Shown here in pieces: positions 28,492 through 43,400 of a DNA stretch of 64,000 nt. Under the pieces are notes generated by a model. That model ran no database searches and was not told the DNA's origin. It saw only the letters and a program-made list of their open reading frames with translations. Both the position numbers and the translations under genes were made by a program. Numbering within the stretch: the first letter of the stretch is position 1; each line of letters starts with the position of its first letter. The stretch lies in assembly GCF_051020985.1 (NCBI RefSeq), contig NC_135001.1:13447896-13511895 (forward strand), in the 5' to 3' direction. This DNA comes from Nomia melanderi. Lineage: Eukaryota > Arthropoda > Insecta > Hymenoptera > Halictidae.

Positions 28492-31400
28492 GTAAGATCA
28501 CGTCAAGTACCATCGAGACCACCAAGGACACTGTTATTCCGTGCAAGCACTTCCTTAAAACAAAGAGACCTGCGTAATACCGTGGCCGTTCGTGCCGTTG
28601 CCTCGAAATTACAGGGCAGTCGCGGCATGAGACGACACTAATTGTTAATTCGCTACTTATTATGAAGTAAATTCACGGGGCGTAAACTTCGGTTTCCGTT
28701 AGTAACGTTAGTTTCATTATTAGCGAAGTCGAGAATTCGTGTTTCGAGTATCATAGAGTCTATGATTTATTATAACTAATGCGGTAATTATATAGGGTAT
28801 CACGAAAGCTTTTTTTCGTTGTGAAGCTACTGATTTTCTCGCTTCGCGAGCTGTGGTATTGTGTGGAAACAATTGATAACCTACTGTTATTTCTTTCTTT
28901 CCTTATAATAATTTTTATATTTTATAATAATAGAATATTGTAGTAGAACAATATGTTTCAGTTAAATTTCATTAATTAATATTTCGTTGTAGTATGGCCT
29001 ATCTGTTTTCAGCTTATAAATAGACAGTGAGTGAATGAACGAAAACGAAAAGAAAGATTGATTTTCTCAAAATGTTAATTGGTTGATATATAACACACAC
29101 GGCGTTTGTATTCTTCTATCACTTCCTTTGAAAACACAAAGTCCGTTGCTAGCCTGTCAACGTAATTCGACATCAACTGCTTCAGACGAGTAAATTTCGT
29201 TTATTTGCGGTCTTTAGTATACACTTTCTAATTTATGTATACTCAAAAATTGAATAATAGTACTGTACATACTTAACTCGCGAAATTTAAAATTAATATT
29301 CTTCAACAAAAGAACCATGATACGTACAATAAATGCATAACATTTTCCAATAAAATTTATTATAATTAACACTTATTTCTTTATTATAAATTCTATTCTA
29401 TTATATAGGAACAATTCAATCTATCATCAAATTATATCTAATAATTTTCCAACCTAACCATTTGTATATTGCATTTGTTAATAATAAAATATAAATCGTT
29501 CCTTGAATTTATTTTATATAAAAAACAGCACCAAAGAAAGTTATTCATGCACATTAATTAACAAGGTGTACCAATTGTGAAAGTCATTATGTCGCTTGTA
29601 TTCATTTACCTACATTATTTTCACTTTTGATAAACCACTTTACTTTTTTATCGTCTATACGAAAGAGGAACATCTACATATCACGAATACAAAAGCGTAT
29701 AATTCCATTTAACTAAACGAAAAGCTACAAGAATGATAAATTAACCATTTGCACTCGAGAATATCTTTTCCGACAAATATTCATTATTTTCCGATAAAAT
29801 ATCAATGATATTTCTTACAATTAACATAAAGAAATATTTTGCATAAAATAAGACAAATAATTACTTTATTTCAATATTCCATGTGTTGATACATTATATA
29901 AAAATGTTTGAATTCTCAATTTTATAATTTTCGTGGGTCAACTCAAATGGCGACTGAAATGTACCACTGGAGTGCAAAGGGTTTAACCGTTATATAGGTA
30001 TGTACTCAATGTCATTAAGGGAACATAAGTGAATATAATGAAATAAGATTTGCAAGCGGAACCGGCATTCTATAAAAAGTATTATTTATAAAATTCTATT
30101 TCCTCTACGATTATCGCTATATGCTTGCATACTTTTTTTAAAACAAAACAAATCGAAGAATGGTGAAAGAATCGTGTAGCACAACAATGGCATTAGTGGT
30201 TGCAATAAACGTCACCTGAAAAGTAACGTGGGAAGAGAAAGGAATAAATCGTGCATTGAACTCTTATTACAGGCGCTTGGTGTTTTAGATACCGTTCAAG
30301 AGCATGATATTGCTCCAACAATAATTGCTGTGGCTCGATGGTCAATAAGTGGTTGACTTTCATGTCTCAGGGTCAGAAATAAAACATGAATGCGATATAA
30401 AAGATAACAAAATTTTATATAATATAAAAGTGAATAAAATTGAATCTTTCAGAATACTTACGCCAGTAATGCATTGCTAAATATTACATAAATGTTGACC
30501 TGTGCACTTTCACTGTCACAACTTACAACAAAATTGTAACTTAAAATAACGAATCACTTTTATTTTATTATTGAAGTTTATGTACCTTCAGTTTATTAGA
30601 ATTCGTTTAAACAGTAAATTGTTTCAGTTATTTCGGATACGTTGTTAATAATAACAATTACAGCGGTTTGAAATAAAACATAAATTTTAGTGATTACAGT
30701 CGTTACAAGATCACTATCGTCTGTCCCGAATTTATTGCGTAAAAACCACGGATAGCCGTGCATTAAAATTCACTTTAATCGAGTAATTTCAGTGAAAACT
30801 GTTGGCCAGTAGTGGCCGGTACTGACAAATAGGAGCGAGTGCGTTTGCATGCAAACGGTATGGGCATTAATCGTTATGCGTGTAACGTGGGAAAAAAGGC
30901 GGAATTGCGATTAATGATACGTCGAATGCTGTAATCGGAGACCGTGTTTTTGCTGGCAATCAGCCAAGTTCTTCGTTTCAGTTGTAATCAACATGATCAA
31001 CAGTTCGTTAGTTTACGCAAGTGTATTAATTAACGAATAATCCTGGACAGAAAGCAACATTTTCACAGATTTCTAAATAAAGAAACCAGTAATCAGTAAT
31101 CAGAATCGAAAGCTCCGAATTGCTTTCGCTAAAGCACACCATCACTGGACGAGTCAAGATTAGAGAAAAATTTTATTTTTCGACGAATCTAAGTTTAATC
31201 GAGTATCTTCTGGTGGAATTCGATACGTTAAACGCCTCACGGGTAAAAACTTGGATCCAAAATATAATGTAACAGTTTTTTTCTAAAATGGGCCATCTCA
31301 CTCCGCCTTACCTTAAATAATGATTGCTTTTTTGTCTACTGTTTCTTGCAGCTTGAAGACAGTAATAGACAGTCATAGGTAACTTTTTTAGTTTAGAGAA

Positions 31401-34400
31401 TAATGATAGTTAGTCTAGAAAGAATCAAAACATGATTTTTTTATTTTAAATGATGAAAGTTTTACTAAATCAAATTATATTATATACCTAATAATATAAT
31501 ACAATATAATATAATATACCTAATATATATAATACATCTAATATACCCAATATCAATAACAATACTAATAATGTACCTAATAATAATTATCCGTAATAAT
31601 TGTATTAACTGAATTAATCAAATAATTATGTTGGTTAATTATTAATATTATTTAATCACAAAAGACTGATTCTTTCAACTCCACGGAGTTCTAAACAGAA
31701 TGCTCTATAAAATTCTGGTCATGAACAAAACGATTCAGTTTAATCTTAAAAAGCGTTTTATATTCCAACAGAATAACATATTTACTCATAAGGTAACCAG
31801 CGCGAAAAAATTCTGTATCTCCTAAGATCTACGTGTAATTGCTTGGCTTGCTATTTACCACCTCTGACAGGAATATCGTAAAGTGCCGACGAGAATTCTC
31901 CTGAATAGTTTAAACCGGTAATCGACAAATAAATACTGCTACAGAATTTTAAAGAAACGTATTAAGCAAGAACAGAACAGGACTTTCGCAAGAAAACATG
32001 GAAAAAGTAAGGGAGCAATACAAATTAATATAATTAAAAGATACAAGAAATCAAGCAAATAACATTAAATATATCAACACGGTCATATTCTGTGTAGTTT
32101 ATATAAAAATGAAATTCTTTTATAAATTATGCTAAAACGTAGCTTGAACTTCCAAAATTGTAAGACTATTTAATCTGTAGTTTAACTCCATGTTTTAGTA
32201 CACTTTCAATGTTAAATCAGTGCATTCGAAATCAGAAAATCAGAGAATTAATTTTTGAAAAGGTGTACTAGCAATCCTCAAATAACATGGTGTTTGAGTT
32301 ACACAAAATCTCGAATAACACGATCAAAAATTGCAACGACTGGATTATTAATTGTATAATATTGTATTTCAATTGCATGGTTTTTTTATGTAAAGATCTA
32401 TAACGTCTAACAACAGGATTTTCCATAACACGGAATGAAATCATTAGATTTCTATGATTTCTACTTATAAGCCTCGTATAACACGGTTTTGAATAACACG
32501 GAATCAATTAATCCTGTTATCCGTGGGTTGGCTGTATATTGATTAGTTCCAATCACATGATGAATGTTTCATAGACATTTCTTTTTTTTAAATCAGGTTT
32601 AAAATCGCATCAACTGCTGTGGTTATTAGCGACTATCGTTTCTATTATACTATTTTCTTCATTAGGTGTGGTCCTTTTATAAATTTTATGAGATTTCCTA
32701 GTTTGCCTTTGTTGAGGTGTTCTGTTAGTAGTGAGTTGACGTTGTGTTTGCTGCGAGGATTTTTGTGTTTGATGCAATGGAGAAGTAAATGTTTCACTAT
32801 AATTCTCTGTGCTACCTGTTCTACCGTGAATAATTTATTTAGATATTTGAATATGCGGAAGTAATTGTCTGAAGAGTTTCTGCTGTGTCTGAAGACTGTG
32901 TTGTGCCACTCTATTTGCCAGTTCGTCAATATTCTTTTCTTTATGTGTTTTATCAAGTCATCCAAATGTACGTTTGTGTTTGTGTCTGTAATTCAGATTG
33001 GTGATTGCTTCTTTTATTAAAATTTTATTTTACATAAATTTAATTCTTATTAAACAATTTATTTTTGACAGACCGTCGCATTCTGTTCTGTCTGCTTCTT
33101 CATCACGCGGCTCAATCACTAAGATCAACTTATTCTATAGCTAATTGACTCGAGCATCCTGAATGAGAGAGTCCTCTTGTCCCTGTGACCTTTTAGCTGT
33201 TAGAATTGACTCAGGACACGAGAACTGCACAGTAAGTAGTGTTACAATTTACCGCGTAAATAAGTAATTCGTGTGAAAGGAGTGCCACGTAAATGGAGAT
33301 GGGGGTGTACTATAGAAATCGCTCGAAATTCTCGTAGCAGTCGACGTATTAACAATAGTCGCACGATTACGTTCGACCCAACATTTTACGGTCATTAAAT
33401 GTACTCGCTACATGCCTTTCGAAAACACCTTCTGCGATAATAAGACACATCGAAAGCCAAACGCACGCGTTTACCTAGTAATCGAACATAACAAACGGGG
33501 CGGGCTCCTAATAGGTACAGCAGCTGCTTTTACCATTCAAGAAAGAAAACATGCCCCGCGATCGTAGTACGCATATAATTAGGAAAGCAAAGTGGTAGAA
33601 TGGAGTTTCGTCCTAATCCGGTTTTTAGCTACGGCAGCTCATGAAAGTATTCAAACGCTTACGTTCGTAGCTTTTAACAAACGATATATTTATGCTAGAC
33701 CGAAGTGTTCGAAACGATACGGTATCTATAGCGAGGAGAAAGTCTCGAGATTTTATCAGTAAAATTATAAGATAATTCAATGACATGCACAGTGACCACG
33801 GCGAATGTTATGTTGTCAGTTGACGTTAATAAGGGAAATTCGCCAGAAGTTAAATTAGTTTTGAAGCAATAACGGTTGAAATAAGATTCGATCTCGAAAA
33901 AACAACAAAAACTATGAAATAATTGGTTCAGTGCACACGTCAAACGTAATTGGGAAAGGATTAATAGTTGATTCGGTGTATACTAATATCGGTAAGGCTT
34001 TTGAGTCTATTAATCATTCGATCTTTAATTCTAAGTTGAAATCATTAGAAATTAATGGTTCTCGTTTCCTTAATTGTAAAGCTTCGTTGTCAATAAAGCG
34101 TTGAGTGATTAATGTGATTAATTAACAGTAATTGATTAATATGTATCGATTATATCTCTGGAGGGCTTCTGTTCTGTAAATGTTTATTATATCTATATTG
34201 ATTAGTGACTCGAAAATCAATCACTACACTCGGAATCTAGTAAGTACAATGCGTTACTGACGTGAACCCAACCGGTCTGTAGCTCAAAAGTGAAGAGGGG
34301 CATGGGGAGACGTCCACTCGCCACGCTCGGTCCGACTGTGATGATGGCTCAATTTCGGCACGTCTTTGTTATCTGCTTCCTTCGTTCACGTCGAGTTAGT

Positions 34401-37400
34401 TTCACAAAATATCGTCTTTATCTCATCAGAAAATGTTAAAATATTTCTAGAAAAAAACCTCCGAGTGCAAAGGGTTAAATTCAGTTTCTGTTATATTAAA
34501 ACTTCAAAAAGAGTTAAATAAATCATAAAGGTATATAAGTTCCATCGACTAGTGCGTAGAGAACAAAATATTTTCGCGTTAACTGCCACCCCTCGTCGAT
34601 CAGTTCCACGAATTTAATAATCGGTCTACGGCCGCGACTTTTGTCAAGGACGCGTAGTCAATAGGATTAAGTAAACGGCCTCCTTCGCAGTTATGTTTAC
34701 GAATGAAAACCGCGAGAGGATTCTGTTTTCGCGTACTTCCTGGAATTCAATGTTAAATCGAAGTACACACAATTATTCGGAAAATTATGACGTCATGTAC
34801 CTAGACGTCGTACAGTTCGGAACAGGCAAAATATTTGCTAAGGTCACTATTATAAACGTGACAAGTATTTACTTGACAATAACAATACAACTATGCCGTG
34901 AAAGCTAATTAAGACGTTTTAAAATACAATTAAGAAATGAAGATCATAGAACCAGATGATCTTGTTATAGAAGCCAAATAACTATTTGCAAACTTAATTA
35001 TTCATACGGGAAATGCACACGAACATGCTGTTTATCTTCCACGATAAACTTATGGTAGCATTTTATTATTCTCATATTATAATATACGCCAAAAACTCTC
35101 ACCTGCTAATAACTAGATTGCGTTAACTAATCTTTACACAGGCCTGCATTTTTAAGGATCAGTTAATTGAAACAGGAATTAAAGAAAAGTTTATTGCCCC
35201 AGCATACGATTACGTTGGGCAAAGAAGTGCATTAAATCAGCATTAAACTTGGTAGAATTTTTATATTTTTGCGTCTTATTGGGCAACACTCGACATAAAT
35301 ACATAAAGATTGGCAGTTCACCGATGATAACTAAGATGCATTACTAATCAGTGTTTTCATATCGAGAGAAATCACATTAAGAAAATTCAACTGATTTTTC
35401 TACGACGATTCCTCTCGATTAATCGACTAAAAATAGTATGGCCTATGCTGTTCATGCATTTTGTGTATTCTAGGCGACAAATAGAACTAATAGGACAGCA
35501 AGGAAACAGCACCACTAGGCACGATCGAATTTCCTAACGTAATGAGTGAAAGTGATCGACCTTAGGAGTCTAAGGCAGCATGATAGTTAATTGCAACTCG
35601 ATTTCTGTGACACGGTACGTGACTAGGTGCTCTTAAATGGTAGAAGCAGACCTTGGGCCGCGATTGGAAAACTTTAAATACACATGTATCTATTGTGGAG
35701 ACCGTGTAAGAGCCAAACATGCGACTAGAACTTGCGGGTATACGCGCTTCGACAGCTGCTGATCAATGTCCCCACAATGACTGCCAATTAGCCATGCACT
35801 TCATAGTAACAAAGAAACCTGTAATAAAATGCAAGTACTTAGCTCTATTGTAACCTGAACTCAACCGTGATGGATTGACGTTGGCAACTGTTATTAATTT
35901 GGAAAGAAGTACTGCTATTTCAACTTGTTATGAAATAGTGATTTTCTGAATGTTCCTATTGCTAAACCTTTTCCTCTTGAAATTTGGAATATGTTGTATA
36001 GGTGTATGTAAATATTAATCAATATGTATGATATATTATTATACATTAGTATATATTATCATATATTATTATATATTATTATATATTATTATATATTATT
36101 ATATATTTATTGATGAACGATTTTTGTTGCAGAACGGGGTTAATAAAGTTTCAAAAGGAAATATTTGTAATATTAAAAAGATTTTATATATTTTGGTAAA
36201 TTATTCAACAAAAAAAATTTTCTGATAATATAGTTCTTTACAGTTTTCTGATAATATAGACAGTAGCGACTGAAAATAACTGCAATGTCTAACTCCTGAA
36301 AAAATTAAAATCATGTTACTACTTGATGCTAATACTATTAAATATTTATTGTACTATTTATTGTACTTGTAAATATTTCAATATGCTAATAATGAGCCAT
36401 AAAGGTTTTGACCTATATAGGTATTGGTTACGATTCTATTTTAGTTTCTTATTAGAAAGCTTCTGTATTGCGTCTATATCGGTTCAATGATGGTTGTGTG
36501 TCGGTTTTCAATCGCTCCTAAAAATAAACCGAATTTAGATTGGTTAGATGTTAATACGAAATCAGTAACATGTAAATTATGCACATAACTTGAAATCACA
36601 ATTTCACAGTGCCATCTGTGTACGTCACCATATATTCCAAAATATTTATGAACTTTGAAATCATTAAAAATGTTACAAGTAACAGTTCAACCCCTGTCTA
36701 ATTTTCAATTCAAACTTATTAATTTTAAATGTCATTCAGTTCGTTTGTGTTCACACTAAATATTACCTTTCTTCTGTCGACTATAAAAAAATATTTACTA
36801 TCCGAGTTCAATCGAAGTTTTAATATTTGTTAAAAAAAGTGTAAAGCGTGTAAAAAAGTTTAATAGTTTAAAATTTCTTCAAATATAGAAACTCCCATTT
36901 GAAAGATTCTAAATTTACATTTCAAATTAGAAATCTTGCATTCTTATCTTGTACAAGAATGAAACAGGTATTGAATGTTACATAACACTTAGCATGAACT
37001 CAGCAGTGAAAGAATTTTCTTCCGAGAAAAAAGCCACAGATTTACGAGACAATTCAATGTTAGATATATTATTAATATATCTGACAAATGTGGAATCGAG
37101 TTGTGGAACGAGTGAAATAATCGATGCGCAGTGATCTGCAAAAGATTATAAATCACCATCGTAAAACATGGAACCGTATTTTCCTTCGTTCGTGGCATTA
37201 TTACGCGTTATTGTTCCCACGGTACGACCGCAATTACTTTTTTTCCTAGATGTTTCGACACAACGCTCTTGGCCAGGAACAATACTTACCAAAAAAAAGG
37301 AAAAGAAATATCTTAATAACGCGAAGAAAGCGTGATTAGTGGCACTAAATAATAGCAGGGGAGCGAAATTTGGAAAATTACATAATGGTCGATAATAAGA

Positions 37401-40400
37401 AAATTATTCTACCAGAAAATGAGAGCTGTTACGATTGTAAAACGGCGATCAACGGTTGACATATTTTTTGCGCTATAGTTACGTATTAGCCGAGTACGTT
37501 ATTATTATTTATTGCTTTTGCCACCTACATTTTGTTAGAATTTATATTTTGAATAAGAATTTCTGTTTAGTGATAACATAAAGTTTTCTTCTGATTTTGA
37601 TAGACAAAATTGGAGAAGTATGGATGAAACATTCGAAGAGAAACTATTATTAAAAAAATCTTTATCGTGTAACGCACAGAAGCATGTTTAAACCCGTTTA
37701 TTGTTATGTCAAAGCTCAGCCTATAAATACTCTATTAAACACATCTATGAATGAGTATTTCATAAATATTTATGAATAGTATCTTATTACAATTCATTTA
37801 TGCATAGTCGTAGTGCATAATAAGAATGCACAATGCAAATACATATAGTGTAAGCTATTTTTTGGTTTGTAATTCTGGATCGTTTACACAGTTACGTCAT
37901 ATTATATCTTTTTCTTACCTATTGTAGATATAGGCAGCACGTATACATAAAGAAAATCTCATTTTTTGGTTAAAGTTTGTTCTTATAAATGGAAATTACA
38001 AAAATAATGAAAAGATTCTACAAAAAATAAATAAATAAAGGAATTACATTATTACAAATTTCAACTAGTATCAGATAATTGACCAGAACCACAAAATAAT
38101 CGCAATAAAATCATATATATCATAATCAATTAATAATTTAATACAACGTTGATAAGTTAACGGCGCTATAAAAGACAGGAATTTAGTAACAAGGAAAAGT
38201 AAAATTTAAATTTAAAGAAGTGACTATAAATTCTATATGTATGAAAGTTACGCAGGTTTTGAAAGGTTTCACTGAAACGTCGATTAACTTTCTATCATAT
38301 AAAGCTCAACTTTCTATATTTACAAAAAACCTCGTATATACACAAGAACAGTTTTCTCTTTTCAATGGAAGAGCTTACGATGAATTTCTTGTTTGTTGCA
38401 GATCCACGAACACATGACAAGGGAAGAGATGTTATCGGTGTTTCACACGGGACACGAGTCTGGTAATTACTGTAAACAAAATTAGTTTCTCGCGGCTAAC
38501 AATTATCTTGTATCAAGGTGTAAAATTGATTTACATTCATTCAATCTTATACGTGGATTTTCACAAGTTTAATGTGAAAACAATAACATTTGCATTCATG
38601 TTCTGCAGAAATTGTGTTTTCCATTTTATACATTGATGAGTAACTACGATCATAGTTTCTTGTTTCTCAACATTTTCGTTCTTGCTAGAAGAAAATAGAA
38701 TTCTGCTTTTAACGACATGAAAAACTAATATCGATAACATTTGAAAAATGTTAAATTTTTAAATGATTACGTTATACAATAATATCTAAAAAATGGTACC
38801 TGGAGGTTCCGCCAGAGGTTATATTGTTAAAGAACAAAGTTCACACTACAAGCAACATAGAATTATCTAAACAATATTATGCGGAGTACCTATATTTTCT
38901 CTCTAAATGCTAATAAAGCATGGAATTCTCATGGAATAATTATCCTGCGTTACAAGGTATGCCCGTTCAACGAGACTATTATATTTGGAGGACAACTTTG
39001 TTTACGACGACAAATAATGTTGTTAAACGCGATCTTAGGCATTAGACATCGTCGATATGAAATATCAGCTGAGCTTAGTAATGATAAAAGTTGTACAGAG
39101 AAAAGTACTATAAAAACCTAAAGCCAGTTTTTACCAATTTATACAAATAATTTAATGTTTCCTGTTAAATATATTTCCTCAAGTCAAGGTTTTGTAATCC
39201 ACTTTCAATATATCACATTTCATTGGTAGTTTAATAGCTTAACGAAAGATTAACTTTTATTATTGAACAATAGATCATTTCATAAAGTATAATGGACTAT
39301 TTGTGTTTAAATTCTAACATTGCGCTAACAACCTCCAATCACGTACAGATATTGCTCTGAATGAAAAAATATCCATGAAATTAATGTCCAACGAACTCAA
39401 AATATTCATTATTTTCATAAAAATTTTTACTAGCAAGACTATATTCTCCATCACTTGAACGTTCCATGGTTAAACTGAATGGCGTAACATACGTAACATA
39501 AGTATGTAACAGGAAGCGTGGCCAGCTTTTTCTTGCCAGCGTGTTCACTGAGAAAGAAGCCGTTATTTTAAAATTGCACATTCATGTGGCGAACTATGCA
39601 TACATAGAGTATTTGACAGATAAGAGAAAATTAGGAAGTGGTACAATGATACGACACGACAATCAAAAATAATAGACTGCAGTTTCGATTTCATTTTCAA
39701 GTTATTAGCAATTATAAATCTGTACTAATTAAAATTAGAAGAGAAATACAAATCTGATACGTTGAAAATGATCAAATGTGCCATTTACAAAATTAAAAGA
39801 ATGTCTAAAAAATAACTTGCAACAATAAACAATAATTGAATTCGATGGTTGGCGCGAAAATTTAAACTCAAATTTACATTATGTAAAAGAGAACAAAAGA
39901 AAACCGTACAGCAACTAACAGTCCGCTGTCAAAATTAAATTGAACTGAATTCAGTTCAACGACACAGCAATCAACACTATCTAATAATTTAATTTTTTCT
40001 AAATTCGGAGAGATTATTTCAGATTACGGGAATGTAAGAGAATGCAATGCGAAATAATTGGTAAACTTATTTTTTCTTTTGGATTCTTGACTTTGACCAC
40101 TTTCATAATCAAGGGTACATATAACAGTTTCAAACAGTTATTTTCGGAACTTTTTCAATTCCTATCTTGTACATAGATTTACCCTCCAAACCATGGACGC
40201 GTACTTACGAATCATTTTGTATGTTGGAACGATATCAAACTCTTGTTACATCTATTGCCGTAACTTTAAGAAAATGCTTCGAAGAGGAAACGCTTACGGA
40301 GAATACATTGCATTTAAATTTCAGTGCCAGCGTACGAAGTTGTGCCTGTGTTGCATTCGGTACTCAAGAGAAGTACGGAGAAGCCGGAGATACACCTGAA

Positions 40401-43400
40401 GGCCTTCGGAAAGGACATCGGTCTGTCGCTGAAGCTCACGGAAGGGTTGTTGACAGCGAACTTGCCGATGTGGGTTGTCACGAAGAATACGTCGCAACCT
40501 GACGGCCTTCATTACGAGAAAGTGACAACTGTAAGTGACGAACATCAGATATTTTTCGATTGTTATGTATCTCGTCTAAACCTACATACCGTGACATATT
40601 TCCTAGGCCACGTCACCGCTTCTTATTTCGCTATTAACACTAAAACTACCGTGCCAGTGAAAATGACAAGTTTCAGTTTTCTTATCTCGCGATTATTGAT
40701 ATCTTAAGAGTACTAAATATTTGAAATGATTTTCATAATAAATAGTTTCACTTAAATACTATAATAAATATATATAATATAATATAATATAATAACTAAA
40801 TAATAAAAAAATATTATACCATATATTGCATTATATAATAGATATAATATAGTTGCCAATAGTATTATAACAGTATAATAATTGATTACAACAGAAAAAT
40901 AAGAATTTGCATCTACGTAGGTTTCGCGAACGGAGGCCCGTTAATTCAAAGTCGGATAAGGGAGAGTTTACTGTATTTATCGTTTAGAGAAATTTTATTC
41001 AAAACGCAAGACAAATAATTTCCAGTTCTGATACATTGTGCGTAGACAAAACGCTTATTATATTTGCTCTTCTTTTTTCAGGCCGACACAGATATCGGTG
41101 ACATCTATCAAGATACGACGAACATGGCGTCCATTCTACTGCATCGGGACGCGAATGGGAAAGTGCTCGTTGTAAGAAGGCATTCTTTTCATTTGTAATG
41201 TCCCTTTCGCCATTCTCCTATTATTGCGACCCATCTTTCGTCAACCAACTTAGGACTCTTACTTAAGCCCTCTATTATGAATTATCGTAATACCACTATT
41301 CCTCGTCAAACATGCGTAAGTAAGAAGCAATTAGTTGGCTTGAGGTTAGGAACCAATTGTTTGTTGATCACCGACTCTGCATAGAAATATGGTCGAGGGT
41401 AAGAGTTAAGGAAACATGCCTGGTCACGCATGACTCGCCATCGCGGCTACGAAACTCGACGTCCACCGATATTCGATCGAACGGTTACACGTAAATTGAT
41501 GGAGAACCTATACATTTTTGAAAGAACTGATGAAGTTCCTCAATTAAGAAGTGACTGAAAAGATAGAACTGATTTATTCTTCTGGAAGAAAGTTAAATGA
41601 TTAAGCAATGAAAATGAATATTTACGAAGAACATCGATGACACGTTCATTCATTATATACTGCCATTTCATTAGTTCTTAATTGAAAGCATTTGCAGAAA
41701 GAAATTTTGTTTATTTCTGTGGCGATCAATACCAAAATACTAATAATAAAATTAAGATACTAATCGTAACATTTTATGAATACACAAAGACACGATAACA
41801 ATCAGTTATTATCATGGAACATAAATGATCAAAACATAAATGAATATCAATTTATACAGAAATCAATTAATTAATTTTGCTTATAAAATCAAAACAATTA
41901 AATTTCTGTTATTGTGTAATATAATATAACAGTACAATTTTTATTATCTTTATTATTGTGACTAAATAATAATTCCTATCGTACGATTGAATTAAACAAT
42001 TCATCTCTGAACACATAGAAATAAAAATCATTCACTTATATTTGAGATAAACTTATAAACTCAGTTTATTACACATATATTCCTATTATCCTCGATTGTA
42101 GTAATCGTTTTATAGTTTCTGGATTCATACAATTTAACGAATGTACAACAATATATTTACATTCGCACGTAATGTCTACGTGAACAAATCTGTTGATCAG
42201 GATGGAAAGTCTCTGTAACAACACCGTGATCGTTTCGACATTTCTATTCTGATGCTGCAATTCGTTCGCGGTTTATACGAAATGCATTGCGATGAAATTG
42301 CACGAGAACGATAAAAAAAGGTAATAAAATTTCCCATATCGGTTCCACCTTCCTGAACGGTTGCTAATTTCAAGAAGAAGGTTGCCGTTTTCGATGATTG
42401 CACGTCCAACCAACTGAGACTCAATTTCACTTAGGAAGTTCGATCTCTCGCGAAACCAAGAGGAACTGAGTGGCATTGCCAAAGCTGGCATTAAACACGA
42501 GGCACAGAATTGGTCAAACACGATTGACAGGCTTATAAACTACAAACGACAGAACATTTGTATTTGTATGTGGATTGCTCATATATGTGGTCAGTTGAAT
42601 ATGTAATGAAATACATATACAGCTAAATAACAAAATCAACATATATCTGTCAAATTCCAAATATTGGCATATATGTATTCATTGATTAGTATAATTAGAC
42701 AGGTAAAAACTGAGATTCTACATATTTACAATGAATTATAAATAGAAATCTGCAATTGATGATAAATGTGTACATACAAATAAATTGATACAAATTTGTA
42801 ATTAATAATAAATATATATTTTTCGATAATTAAAAAAAAATCATTTTCCTTGTAAAATGAGAAATTCTCAACGTTTTGCATTATACCATTTAAATTTACG
42901 TATGTTTGGCCCTACAACAAATACAAATCCACTGATTCTTATAAATTGTATTCATATTTTCCTGATTAAAATCCTTTTTTGTACTAGATAATCTTAAATT
43001 TTCTAATTAAAGATACTTGTGGATTACATAAAGATATAAATATATAAAAATTCTTTCTAATCCATTGAATATATATACTGAATAGTTACATATAACTTAT
43101 ATTACATAATTAATTAAAAGGTCCAATAACGATCAGGAATAGTTCATTATATCATACCATAAATTATTTTTATTATTAAATTAATACGTTATAAAATTTG
43201 AATCCTATAAAGAATCTTGAAATGTTAATAATGAACGATAAAATACTACATTTTCTAATGAGCGTACTGGATTGATTAATAAAGGTCAATTCAATAAAAC
43301 TGTCGTTGAATTTTCGAAAGTAATAAAATTACCGTAGAAATTCTAAAGAAAACAAATAACGTAGATTGATTATATAAGCCATAAAAACATGGTTCTATGC

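Larger units (their letters stand above)
28492..38401 (+). other. Intron 1 (9.9 kb)
   Basis: It separates the signal-peptide exon from the prodomain. It contains a TTAA-flanked MITE (29745-29982), a pogo-like MITE (32266-32536), a degraded non-LTR end (32581-32990), a higher-GC stretch with a palindromic octamer-like site (30720-31170), further higher-GC stretches (33060-33720, 34250-34770, 35400-35800) and AT microsatellites (31480-31570, 36028-36108). No other protein-like frame was seen. Its length and position make it the likeliest place for enhancers; that is inference. Confidence 0.8.

Noticed and set aside
36028..36225. Tyr/Ile-rich open frame
   Set aside because: It is the translation of an AT microsatellite.
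40167..40502. 111-codon frame overlapping exon 3 in another frame
   Set aside because: It is a shadow of exon 3; the propeptide motif and splice phases fix the true frame.
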